Shown piece by piece: positions 1-5,259 of a stretch of DNA of 5,345 bases; the first letter of the stretch is position 1; the number at the start of each line of letters is the position of its first letter. Source of the DNA: Eubacteriales Family XIII. Incertae Sedis bacterium (GTDB lineage: Bacteria; Bacillota_A; Clostridia; Peptostreptococcales; Anaerovoracaceae); contig JAITHG010000294.1 of the NCBI GenBank assembly GCA_031280075.1, forward strand, positions 1 through 5,345, read 5' to 3'. Both the position numbers and the translations under genes were made by a program. The notes under the pieces are model-generated. The model was given only the letters and a program-made list of their open reading frames with translations. It had not been told where the DNA came from and made no database searches.

Positions 1-2
1 TG

Positions 3-869
3 CTGGCAAGCGGGGACATGTCGCACAAGCTCAAGGAGGACGGCCCATACGGCTTCGCGCCGGACGGGCCGGTGCACGACGCATTTTTGCAGGACTGCGT
101 GCGGGATACGGATTTCCGGCGGCTGCTTTCCATCGACCCCGCGCTCTGCGAGCGCGCGGCGGAGTGCGGGACGCGTGCCGTCGTCATGGCGGCGGGCGCG
201 ATGGATGGGATGCGCGTCACGGGCGAGGTGCTCGCATACGAGGGGACGTATGGCGTGGGCTACCTGTCCGCCGCCTTTGCCGCGCACGGGGCGGCACCGA
301 GCCTCCTGCCGCTGATCGAGGAGGACGCGCAGCGGCACATGGACGACCTGCGGGCAGGGGAGGATGCCTGGGTGCGCCTCGCCCGCGAAAACGTCGAGAG
401 CGTCGTGCGCACCGGAAAGCGGACGCGGATTCCGGACGGTCTGCCAAGCGAAATGATTGACAGCAGGGCGGGGGTGTTTGTCACGATCAAGAAGGACGGG
501 GCGCTGCGTGGCTGCATCGGGACGATCCAGCCGGTTCGCAGGAACGTGGCGGCGGAGATCCTGGAGAACAGCGTGTCTGCCGCGCTGCACGATGCGCGCT
601 TTGACCCGGTCGCGCCGGAGGAGCTGGGCGGGCTGACGTACAGTGTGGACGTGCTGATGCCGCCGGAGCCTGCCGCCGGGCTGGAAGAACTCGACCCGGG
701 CCGCTTTGGGGTCATCGTCAGCTGCGGGGCGCGGCGCGGGTTGCTGCTACCGCACCTGGACGGGGTGGACAGTGCGGAGGAGCAGGTGAGAATTGCGCGG
801 GAGAAGGGCGGGATCGGTGCGGAGGAGCCCTATGCCCTGGAGCGCTTTGAGGTCGTGCGGCATGTCTGA
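3..869 (+). CDS. LigB-like extradiol dioxygenase / AMMECR1 fusion protein, AmmeMemoRadiSam system (5' end missing)
   Basis: The reading frame is open to the window edge, so the gene starts upstream; the ATG at 18 is internal because in-frame codons before it already read LASGD. The first ~95 visible residues (LASGDMSHKLKEDGPYGF near the start, GTYGVGYLSAAFA near the end) look like the C-terminal part of a class III extradiol dioxygenase (LigB/Memo-like) domain. After a linker, about residue 120 onward is an AMMECR1 domain with its signature LRGCIGT (visible residues ~168-174), followed by ARFDPV and a C-terminal ALERFEVV. Memo and AMMECR1 proteins occur with a radical-SAM enzyme in many prokaryotes; the reaction is unknown. 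The radical-SAM gene follows 51 bp downstream, so this is probably a two-gene operon. The metal-binding N-terminal half of the LigB domain lies outside the window, so its active site cannot be checked. Family assignment is strong, catalytic function is not. Confidence 0.93.
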   Translation: MASGDMSHKLKEDGPYGFAPDGPVHDAFLQDCVRDTDFRRLLSIDPALCERAAECGTRAVVMAAGAMDGMRVTGEVLAYEGTYGVGYLSAAFAAHGAAPSLLPLIEEDAQRHMDDLRAGEDAWVRLARENVESVVRTGKRTRIPDGLPSEMIDSRAGVFVTIKKDGALRGCIGTIQPVRRNVAAEILENSVSAALHDARFDPVAPEELGGLTYSVDVLMPPEPAAGLEELDPGRFGVIVSCGARRGLLLPHLDGVDSAEEQVRIAREKGGIGAEEPYALERFEVVRHV

Positions 870-920
870 CGGGCGCGGTGCCCGGGGCGGGGCGCGAGGG
901 GCGGCGCTGCCGAGGACGGG

Positions 921-1802
921 GTGCGGGGGTCGGCATCCATGATGGAGGCGCGCTACTATGAGAGGGCTCCGGGCGGCGTGGGCTCGGTGCGGTGCCTGCT
1001 CTGCCCGCATGGATGCCTGGTTGCGGACGGGGGGCAGGGGCGCTGTCTGGCTCGTGCGGGGCGCGGCGGTCGGCTGGTTGCGGAGAGTTATGGGCGGGTG
1101 GCAGGGCTGGCGCTTGACCCCGTAGAGAAGAAGCCCCTGCGCCGGTACTGTCCGGGCAGGACGGTGCTCTCTGTGGGCAGCTACGGTTGCAACATGCGCT
1201 GCGCGTTCTGCCAGAACTATGCCGTCTCCACCGCGCGCGCACCCACGGAGTCTATGCCCGCAGAGCGCCTGCTCGCCATCGCGCGCGAAGCCGCAGGCAC
1301 AGCGGGCAACATCGGGATCGCCTTCACGTACAACGAGCCGCTCGTCGGCATCGAATACGTGCTCGACTGCGCGGCTCTGTTCAAGGAGGCGGGGCTGCGC
1401 GTCGTCCTCGTCACGAACGGGCTTGTGAACGATGCCGTCCTGGACGACCTCCTGCCCTGGGTGGACGCGATGAACATCGATCTGAAGTCTTTCGACGAGG
1501 ATTTCTACGCGCGGCACGGAGGTGTGCTCGCGCCCGTGAAAAACACGATCATCCGGGCGGCGCAGCGCTGCCACGTGGAGGTGACGACACTCATCGTCCC
1601 CGGCGGGAACGACGACCCGGAGCGCATGGAAGAGCAGGCGGCATGGCTCGCGGGCCTCTCCCCTGACATTCCCCTGCACCTGTCAAGGTTCTTCCCCCGT
1701 CACAGGATGCAGGACAGGGCACCGACACCGCTCAGGACATTGGCGCAGCTCGAAGGCATCGCCCGGGCGCATCTGCGCCACGTCTATCTGGGCAACGTGT
1801 GA
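921..1802 (+). CDS. amrS: AmmeMemoRadiSam system radical SAM enzyme
   Basis: This is a cytosolic radical-SAM protein, distantly like pyruvate formate-lyase activating enzymes, partnering the AMMECR1/Memo protein upstream; its substrate is unknown. The 4Fe-4S site is visible as CNMRCAFCQNY (CX3CX2C, ~residues 90-97). An N-terminal Cys set, CLLCPHGC and GRC (~residues 25-42), could hold another metal or cluster. Other family landmarks are FTYNEPLVGIEYV, the strand LVTNGL, MNIDLKSFDEDFY, TTLIVPGGND and LSRFFPRHRM. I list the GTG at 921 because GAGGA lies just upstream at 912-916. The ATGs at 939 or 942 (MMEARYY / MEARYY) fit the usual N-terminus of the family better and are a real alternative. 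The protein ends at HVYLGNV, at most 293 residues, without the Cys-containing tail (NTYCPxCG type) I associate with many relatives; no such remnant appears in the two other forward frames just downstream. Confidence 0.93.
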   Translation: MRGSASMMEARYYERAPGGVGSVRCLLCPHGCLVADGGQGRCLARAGRGGRLVAESYGRVAGLALDPVEKKPLRRYCPGRTVLSVGSYGCNMRCAFCQNYAVSTARAPTESMPAERLLAIAREAAGTAGNIGIAFTYNEPLVGIEYVLDCAALFKEAGLRVVLVTNGLVNDAVLDDLLPWVDAMNIDLKSFDEDFYARHGGVLAPVKNTIIRAAQRCHVEVTTLIVPGGNDDPERMEEQAAWLAGLSPDIPLHLSRFFPRHRMQDRAPTPLRTLAQLEGIARAHLRHVYLGNV

Positions 1803-1865
1803 TACGGCCGGTCGTCGCCCCTGCCGCCAGAGGCCGCCAGGCACCGCCGACACCGCCCGGTCGCC

Positions 1866-1893
1866 TTGACGGCAGGGTCGCCTATGGTATAAT
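1866..1893 (+). promoter_or_regulatory. Sigma-A-type promoter with extended -10, upstream of acyl-CoA synthetase
   Basis: TTGACG at 1866-1871 and a perfect TATAAT at 1888-1893 are separated by 16 bp. A TG one base before the -10 (TGGTATAAT) makes it an extended -10. Transcription should begin near 1900, leaving about 160 nt of untranslated leader before the preferred start codon at 2060. The promoter sits in a locally AT-richer gap after the radical-SAM gene, which indicates that the synthetase is an independent transcription unit. Confidence 0.75.
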
Positions 1894-1962
1894 GATTTCG
1901 CAATCGAAACGCAGGTTTGCAGGACGGTAGGATTGCACACTATTACATCGGCACGACATTCT

Positions 1963-1974
1963 GCAGTTAACTGC
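1963..1974. promoter_or_regulatory. Perfect 12-bp palindrome, candidate operator
   Basis: GCAGTTAACTGC is a perfect dyad with no spacer, so it is a better protein-binding site than an RNA hairpin. It lies about 65 bp downstream of the predicted start of transcription and immediately before a second possible -10 box (TGATACAAT, 1980-1988). A repressor bound here could block elongation or the second promoter. No known operator consensus is recognised. Confidence 0.35.
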
Positions 1975-1979
1975 CGGGG

Positions 1980-2000
1980 TGATACAATAGGCACTGTGCC
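1980..2000 (+). promoter_or_regulatory. Possible second extended -10 box and adjoining 11-bp dyad
   Basis: TGATACAAT at 1980-1988 resembles an extended -10 box but has no convincing -35 at the usual distance. It directly abuts GGCAC-T-GTGCC at 1990-2000, a perfect inverted repeat around a single central base, placed where transcription from this box would begin. The arrangement looks like a promoter/operator pair closer to the synthetase gene, but each part is short enough to occur by chance. Confidence 0.3.
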
Positions 2001-2041
2001 CATTATACGAAATGAACAGGTTGAATCGTAGGTTTGCAGGC

Positions 2042-2050
2042 AGGAAGGAA
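2042..2050 (+). promoter_or_regulatory. Ribosome binding site that sets the synthetase start
   Basis: AGGAAGGAA lies about 9 nt before the ATG at 2060 and is the only good Shine-Dalgarno match near either in-frame start. It supports ATG 2060 over the ATG at 2012, which has no such site upstream and adds 16 residues (MNRLNRRFAGRKEIHL) that look like translated leader. Confidence 0.7.
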
Positions 2051-2059
2051 ATTCATCTC

Positions 2060-3697
2060 ATGGTACTCACAGATTTGTTGGAACGCAATGCGGCATCGTT
2101 TCCGGACGGGACGGCGTTGGTCGAACTCAACCCGATTCACGACGACGCACGAAATCTCGAATGGCAGGAATATGCGCTCGTCGAGGCAGGTCATGCGTCG
2201 CATTACCGGCGGGAGCTGACGTGGGCGGAGTTTGACGAGCGGGCAAACCGCTGCGCAAACCTGTTGCTGGGCAAAGGGGTGCGCCGAGGCGACAAGGTCG
2301 CGATTTTGCTCATGAACTGCATCGACTGGCTGCCGATCTATTTCGGGGCGCTCAAGGCGGGGGCGGTCGCCGTCCCGCTGAACTTCCGCTATACGGCGGA
2401 GGAGATCGCATACTGCCTGGATCTGGCGGATGCGTCGGTGCTGATCTTCGGACCGGAATTCCTGGAGCGCGTCGGCGCGGTGCTGGACAGACTATCGGAC
2501 GTGCGCGAGTTCATCTTCGTCGGCATGGACGTGCCGGGGTACGCGAGCAGCTTCGAGGGGCAGGTGGGCGGGTGCCCGCCGGAGCGCCCGGATTTTTCAG
2601 CAGCGGACGGGGACGATGCCGCCATCTATTATTCGTCGGGGACTACGGGCTTTCCGAAGGCGATCCTGCACACGCAGGCGAGTCTGTACTCGGCGGCGGT
2701 CACGGAGCAGATGCACCATTCGCAGGGACCGGACGACGTGTTCCTGCTCATCCCGCCTCTCTACCATACGGGCGCGAAGATGCACTGGTTTGGCAGCCTC
2801 ATCAGCGGCGGGCGCGCCGTCATCCTGAAAGGGACGGATCCGCGCTGGGTCGTCGAGGCGGCGGCGAGCGAGCGGGCGAGCATCGTCTGGCTGCTCGTGC
2901 CGTGGGCGCAGGACATCCTGGACGCGATCGAGTCGGGGGCGATCTGCGTGGAGGACTACGATCTGGGGCGCTGGCGGCTCATGCACATCGGGGCACAGCC
3001 CGTGCCACCCAGCCTCATCAAGCGCTGGAAACGGCACTTCCCCCACCATGAATACGACACGAACTACGGGCTGTCCGAATCGACAGGACCCGGCTGCGTG
3101 CACCTCGGTGTCGAGAACATCCACAAGGTGGGGGCGATCGGCAGGGCGGGGCACGCGTGGGAGACGCGCATCGTCGGCGAGGATGGCACCGATGTCCCGC
3201 GTGGAGCGGTCGGGGAGCTGGCCGTGCGAGGACCGGGGCTCATGAAGGAGTACTACAAGGATCCGGAGGCGACGGTCGCCACGCTGAAGGATGGCTGGCT
3301 CTTCACGGGCGACATGGCGATGGAGGACGAGGACGGCTTTCTTTTCCTTGTCGACCGCAAGAAGGATGTCATTATCACGGGCGGTGAGAACATCTACCCC
3401 GTGCAGGTCGAGGACTTCCTGCGCGGGCTGGACAAGATCAAGGACGTGGCGGTCATCGGCATCCCGGATCACCGCCTCGGCGAGATCGCCGCCGCCATCG
3501 TGGAGCCGAAGGAAGGCATCCGGCTGACGGAGTCGGAAGTGGCCTCGTTCGCGGAGGGGCTGCCACGCTACAAGCGCCCCCGCCGCATCATCCTGGATCA
3601 GGTTCCGCGCAACCCGACAGGCAAGATCGAGAAGCCGAAGCTGCGCAAGAAGTATGGGGGGGATGCGATCGTGGCGCGGGAGATGGAGCTCGGGTGA
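2060..3697 (+). CDS. Acyl-CoA synthetase (AMP-forming), class I adenylate-forming enzyme
   Basis: This 545-residue enzyme should activate a carboxylic acid with ATP to an acyl-adenylate and transfer it to CoA. Core motifs are intact (numbering from ATG 2060): the P-loop YYSSGTTGFPK at 190-200; PPLYHTGAKMHWFG at 232-245; YGLSES at 336-341; GWLFTGDMA at 412-420 with the ribose-binding Asp418; the hinge region VDRKKDVIITGGENIYPVQVE at 431-451, with Asp432 where many relatives have Gly; and PRNPTGKIEKPKL near the C-terminus with the catalytic Lys522. Length is normal for the family. Residues ~24-52, between ALVE and ELTWAEF, form an acidic insertion of about 25 residues compared with typical relatives. 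No signal peptide or membrane segment is visible, so it is cytosolic. Fatty acid is the default substrate, but aromatic or other acids are possible; sequence alone does not decide. It is a single-gene unit with its own promoter and faces a convergent operon. Confidence 0.93.
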   Translation: MVLTDLLERNAASFPDGTALVELNPIHDDARNLEWQEYALVEAGHASHYRRELTWAEFDERANRCANLLLGKGVRRGDKVAILLMNCIDWLPIYFGALKAGAVAVPLNFRYTAEEIAYCLDLADASVLIFGPEFLERVGAVLDRLSDVREFIFVGMDVPGYASSFEGQVGGCPPERPDFSAADGDDAAIYYSSGTTGFPKAILHTQASLYSAAVTEQMHHSQGPDDVFLLIPPLYHTGAKMHWFGSLISGGRAVILKGTDPRWVVEAAASERASIVWLLVPWAQDILDAIESGAICVEDYDLGRWRLMHIGAQPVPPSLIKRWKRHFPHHEYDTNYGLSESTGPGCVHLGVENIHKVGAIGRAGHAWETRIVGEDGTDVPRGAVGELAVRGPGLMKEYYKDPEATVATLKDGWLFTGDMAMEDEDGFLFLVDRKKDVIITGGENIYPVQVEDFLRGLDKIKDVAVIGIPDHRLGEIAAAIVEPKEGIRLTESEVASFAEGLPRYKRPRRIILDQVPRNPTGKIEKPKLRKKYGGDAIVAREMELG

Positions 3698-3710
3698 GAG
3701 GCAAGGCTGT

Positions 3711-3741
3711 GGGGTCGTGGAGCTGTGAGCCCCACGACCTC
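3711..3741. terminator. Strong hairpin between convergent genes, possible bidirectional terminator
   Basis: GGTCGTGG (3713-3720) pairs perfectly with CCACGACC (3732-3739), extended outward by a G-U and a G-C pair. An inner GCT/AGC stem (3722-3730) around a GTG loop follows an A-C mismatch. The hairpin begins 14 nt after the synthetase stop and lies just past the stop of the convergent DUF1638 gene. Neither strand has a U-tract after it, so this is not a textbook intrinsic terminator; a Rho-assisted stop or 3'-end protection is equally possible. Confidence 0.45.
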
Positions 3742-3744
3742 CTG

Positions 3745-3774
3745 CCTATGCCTATGCCTGCGCCTGCGCCTGCT
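3745..3774. repeat. Hexanucleotide tandem repeat, five units, spanning a stop codon
   Basis: On the + strand the units read CCTATG, CCTATG, CCTGCG, CCTGCG, CCTGCT. On the minus strand they encode the Gln-Ala tail of the DUF1638 protein and its stop codon. The CCTATG units each give an in-frame TAG where the CCTGCG units give CAG, so the stop codon lies inside the repeat. Confidence 0.75.
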
Positions 3775-4357
3775 CGATCAGCCGCGCCAGCGTGTCCTGA
3801 AAATAGGTCAGATCAACCGGTTCGACTTCGACAGGCTTCTGCGCGTAGTCGAAGAACGCGAACAGCGTCTCTTCATCGATGGGGAAGCAGCCGTCGTCCA
3901 GGACGAGAATCCGGTCGTAGCGCCCGAAGTTGATGCGTGCGTCCACTTCATCCCACCGGAGGCCTTTCCGGAAGATCTCCTCCCAGGATGCGAGCCAGCC
4001 CGAAGTCAGGTAGAAGATCTCTTCGCTCTCGTCCAGCGCCTTCTTCCTGGCAGGATCCAGCAGGAGCTCGATGCAGTTGGCTGCCTGCGGGAGGGCGGCA
4101 TTCGCGCCCCCCGCCATCCGCTGCATTTCCGGGTGGCACATCTTTCCGTACAGCAAGACGGTTTTTCCTCCGCTCTCTTGCCCCGCTTCCGCCAGCTCGC
4201 CCGACACGGTCTCCTCCAGTTTGCGGTCATCGACGTGCAGTGCCGCTTCCATGAAACGCAGCTCCACATCGTGTCCTTCGAACTGCTTCATGACCTGCGG
4301 CAGCACCCGCTCAATCTCCGGACGAAAGATGCCGCAGGCGAGGATGGTGGTGGCCAT
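3752..4357 (-). CDS. DUF1638 family protein
   Basis: This 201-residue cytosolic protein of unknown function resembles DUF1638 from its opening TTILACGIF, the VLLYGKMCHPEM segment (~68-79), the NCIELLL segment (~94-100), IFYLTSGWLASWEEIF (~114-129) and YDRILVLDDGC (~147-157). Cys8, Cys74, Cys95 and Cys157 sit at or near these motifs and could bind a metal or cofactor; that is inference. I chose the ATG at 4357 because MATTILACG matches the family start and the frame upstream is only read-through of the neighbouring gene. Its start lies 2 nt after the stop of the split-barrel gene and has no good Shine-Dalgarno of its own (GATTTGAGC precedes it), so translation is probably coupled. The C-terminus is a low-complexity EQAQAQA tail made by a hexanucleotide repeat. 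I recall members near corrinoid methyltransferase genes in other anaerobes, but no such gene is visible here. Confidence 0.82.
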   Translation of the reverse strand: MATTILACGIFRPEIERVLPQVMKQFEGHDVELRFMEAALHVDDRKLEETVSGELAEAGQESGGKTVLLYGKMCHPEMQRMAGGANAALPQAANCIELLLDPARKKALDESEEIFYLTSGWLASWEEIFRKGLRWDEVDARINFGRYDRILVLDDGCFPIDEETLFAFFDYAQKPVEVEPVDLTYFQDTLARLIEQAQAQA

Positions 4358-4359
4358 GC

Positions 4360-4665
4360 TCAAATCAGCACGTCCGACGACGCGGGCGTGAAGACCAGTT
4401 GCTTGTCCGTCGCCTTGGCCGTGCCCGCAAAGCGGTATCCATGGGGACCGCCGTCCATCGTGGCACCGACCACCCATGCACGGCTGTCGGCAGCCAGGTT
4501 TTTCTGTGTGACCTCCATCTTGTAGATCCCGAAGACGATGGTGTCGTCGACAACCTTGCCCTCCCCGGCGATGATCGGATGCGGGGTGCCGTCCGCCCCC
4601 ACAGTCACCAGGGACAGGAATGCCGTTCCCTCCAGAACCTTCTTCATGTCATCGTTGATCTTCAT
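4360..4665 (-). CDS. Small pyridoxamine 5'-phosphate oxidase-like FMN-binding split-barrel protein
   Basis: The 101-residue product shows the compact PNPOx-like pattern: an N-terminal helix (INDDMKKVLEG), first strands FLSLVTVGADGTPHPIIAG (~16-34), a middle strand TIVFGIYKMEVTQKNLAAD (~42-60) with the TxKNL segment common in FMN-binding relatives, then AWVVGATMDG and GYRFAGTAKA. It is shorter than many family members (often 120-150 residues) but appears complete. Such proteins bind FMN, F420 or haem and usually act in flavin-dependent redox chemistry; the substrate here is unknown. The start at 4665 is set by an excellent GAGGAGGT (4671-4678, minus strand) 5 nt upstream; an in-frame extension to 4728 would lack such a site. 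It is the first gene of a two-gene operon, divergent from an HxlR-type regulator that probably controls it. Confidence 0.85.
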   Translation of the reverse strand: MKINDDMKKVLEGTAFLSLVTVGADGTPHPIIAGEGKVVDDTIVFGIYKMEVTQKNLAADSRAWVVGATMDGGPHGYRFAGTAKATDKQLVFTPASSDVLI

Positions 4666-4670
4666 AGTGA

Positions 4671-4678
4671 ACCTCCTC
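4671..4678 (-). promoter_or_regulatory. Strong ribosome binding site of the split-barrel gene
   Basis: On the minus strand GAGGAGGT lies 5 nt before the ATG at 4665. It contains the full AGGAGG core and fixes the start, excluding the upstream in-frame ATGs. It also implies a high translation rate once the operon is transcribed. Confidence 0.8.
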
Positions 4679-4700
4679 ACTTGTGCACCCGCAATGCGCA

Positions 4701-4719
4701 TGGTATTTTTTCCGTACCA
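4701..4719. promoter_or_regulatory. Inverted repeat TGGTA-N9-TACCA, candidate regulator site
   Basis: TGGTA (4701-4705) and TACCA (4715-4719) form a perfect 5-bp inverted repeat around nine T-rich bases. It lies just upstream of the plus-strand -35 and within the predicted 5' leader of the minus-strand operon. A bound dimer could block that operon or touch the hxlR promoter. The arms are short and could be chance. Confidence 0.35.
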
Positions 4720-4722
4720 GCT

Positions 4723-4751
4723 TTGCATTACGCTATAGATAGTATTATAAT
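4723..4751 (+). promoter_or_regulatory. Sigma-A-type promoter of the HxlR-type regulator
   Basis: TTGCAT (4723-4728), a 17-bp spacer and a perfect TATAAT (4746-4751) form a good promoter. Transcription should begin around 4758, giving a leader of about 50 nt before the ATG at 4809. Its -10 shares bases with the -10 of the divergent minus-strand promoter, so the two polymerases cannot both occupy the site. Confidence 0.72.
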
Positions 4752-4775
4752 ATCTGCACGGTCAGGCATCGGCAA
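4747..4775 (-). promoter_or_regulatory. Promoter of the split-barrel / DUF1638 operon
   Basis: Read on the minus strand, TTGCCG (4770-4775) and TATTAT (4747-4752) are separated by 17 bp. The -10 is part of TATTATAATA (4743-4752), a perfect 10-bp palindrome that also supplies the plus-strand TATAAT. The predicted start near 4740 gives a leader of about 75 nt. An alternative -10 reading (TATAAT in the same palindrome) would have a poorer 20-bp spacer. Confidence 0.55.
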
Positions 4776-4808
4776 GTACGCAGTTTATCTTTATCAGGTG
4801 AGAAAAAC

Positions 4809-5198
4809 ATGAGCAGGAAAGAATTAATAGACAAGGGGGCGAAGGACGGCGCGGGCGGAGGGGGCTGCGCGGGCGGTGCCTGCACGGCAAACTGCCCCTG
4901 CATGGTGCCCTGCCCGCTCCAGAGCGCGCTCAAGCGGATTGGCGGCAAGTGGAAGATCTTGATCCTCTGCGCCCTCTACCAGGATGGTACGACGCGCTAC
5001 AATGCGCTCAAACGCAAGCTGGAGGGCATTACAAACACCATGCTGGCAAGCTCGCTCAAAGATCTGGAGTGCGACGGGCTTGTGCGCCGCAGCCTCTACG
5101 ATGAGATGCCTGTGCGCGTGGAATACTCCCTCCTGCCGGCCGCAGAGGAACTCCTGCCGATCCTGGGGCAGCTCGCCCAGTGGGGCAGGCAGTCATAG
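4809..5198 (+). CDS. HxlR-family winged-helix regulator with Cys-rich N-terminus
   Basis: This 129-residue DNA-binding protein shows the HxlR core: CPLQSALKRIGGKWKILIL (35-53), the recognition region RYNALKRKLEGITNTMLASS (63-82), LKDLECDGLVRR (83-94) and the wing PVRVEYSLLPAAEELLPIL ending in QWG. HxlR proteins bind as dimers to operators near divergently transcribed genes; members such as YodB and HypR sense electrophiles or oxidants through an N-terminal Cys. Here the N-terminus is extended and unusual: a Gly-rich stretch (GAGGGG) leads into Cys20, Cys25, Cys29, Cys31 and Cys35, plus Cys54 and Cys88 later. The ATG at 4809 follows AGGTGAG (4796-4802) by 6 nt, so the Cys cluster is inside the likely protein; no later in-frame ATG before the core has equally good support. 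It probably regulates itself and the divergent flavoprotein operon. Confidence 0.92.
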   Translation: MSRKELIDKGAKDGAGGGGCAGGACTANCPCMVPCPLQSALKRIGGKWKILILCALYQDGTTRYNALKRKLEGITNTMLASSLKDLECDGLVRRSLYDEMPVRVEYSLLPAAEELLPILGQLAQWGRQS

Positions 5199-5259
5199 GT
5201 TGTCGCAGAGGTTTCCTCCGGGCTGGATCCCCTTGTTATTGCTCCGGCAGCTAAACATT

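Noticed and set aside
747..1679. Long open frame on the minus strand opposite the radical-SAM gene
   Set aside because: The plus-strand product has complete radical-SAM motifs; the minus frame is Arg/Pro/His-rich, resembles no family and is a high-GC shadow.
1803..1865. Terminator after the radical-SAM gene
   Set aside because: The stretch is GC-rich with a short direct repeat (GCCGCCAG) but I find no stable stem followed by Ts.
2002..2007. TATAAT on the minus strand
   Set aside because: No -35 at a usable distance and no minus-strand gene downstream of it.
2012..2059. Upstream ATG start for the synthetase
   Set aside because: No Shine-Dalgarno precedes it, and the extra 16 residues do not resemble the family N-terminus; ATG 2060 has AGGAAGGAA at proper distance.
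2597..3472. Long open frame on the minus strand opposite the acyl-CoA synthetase
   Set aside because: It lies wholly inside the conserved adenylating enzyme, has no ribosome site or recognisable motif, and is a compositional shadow.
3725..4525. Long plus-strand open frame opposite the DUF1638 and split-barrel genes
   Set aside because: It covers two real minus-strand genes with family motifs and a strong Shine-Dalgarno; its own translation matches nothing I know.
4666..4728. N-terminal extension of the split-barrel protein to the ATG at 4728
   Set aside because: The GAGGAGGT site directly before 4665 and the family N-terminus favour the shorter protein; the extension overlaps the leader.
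5199..5259. Intrinsic terminator after the HxlR gene
   Set aside because: Only a 4-bp GAGG-TTT-CCTC stem is present, with no U-tract after it.
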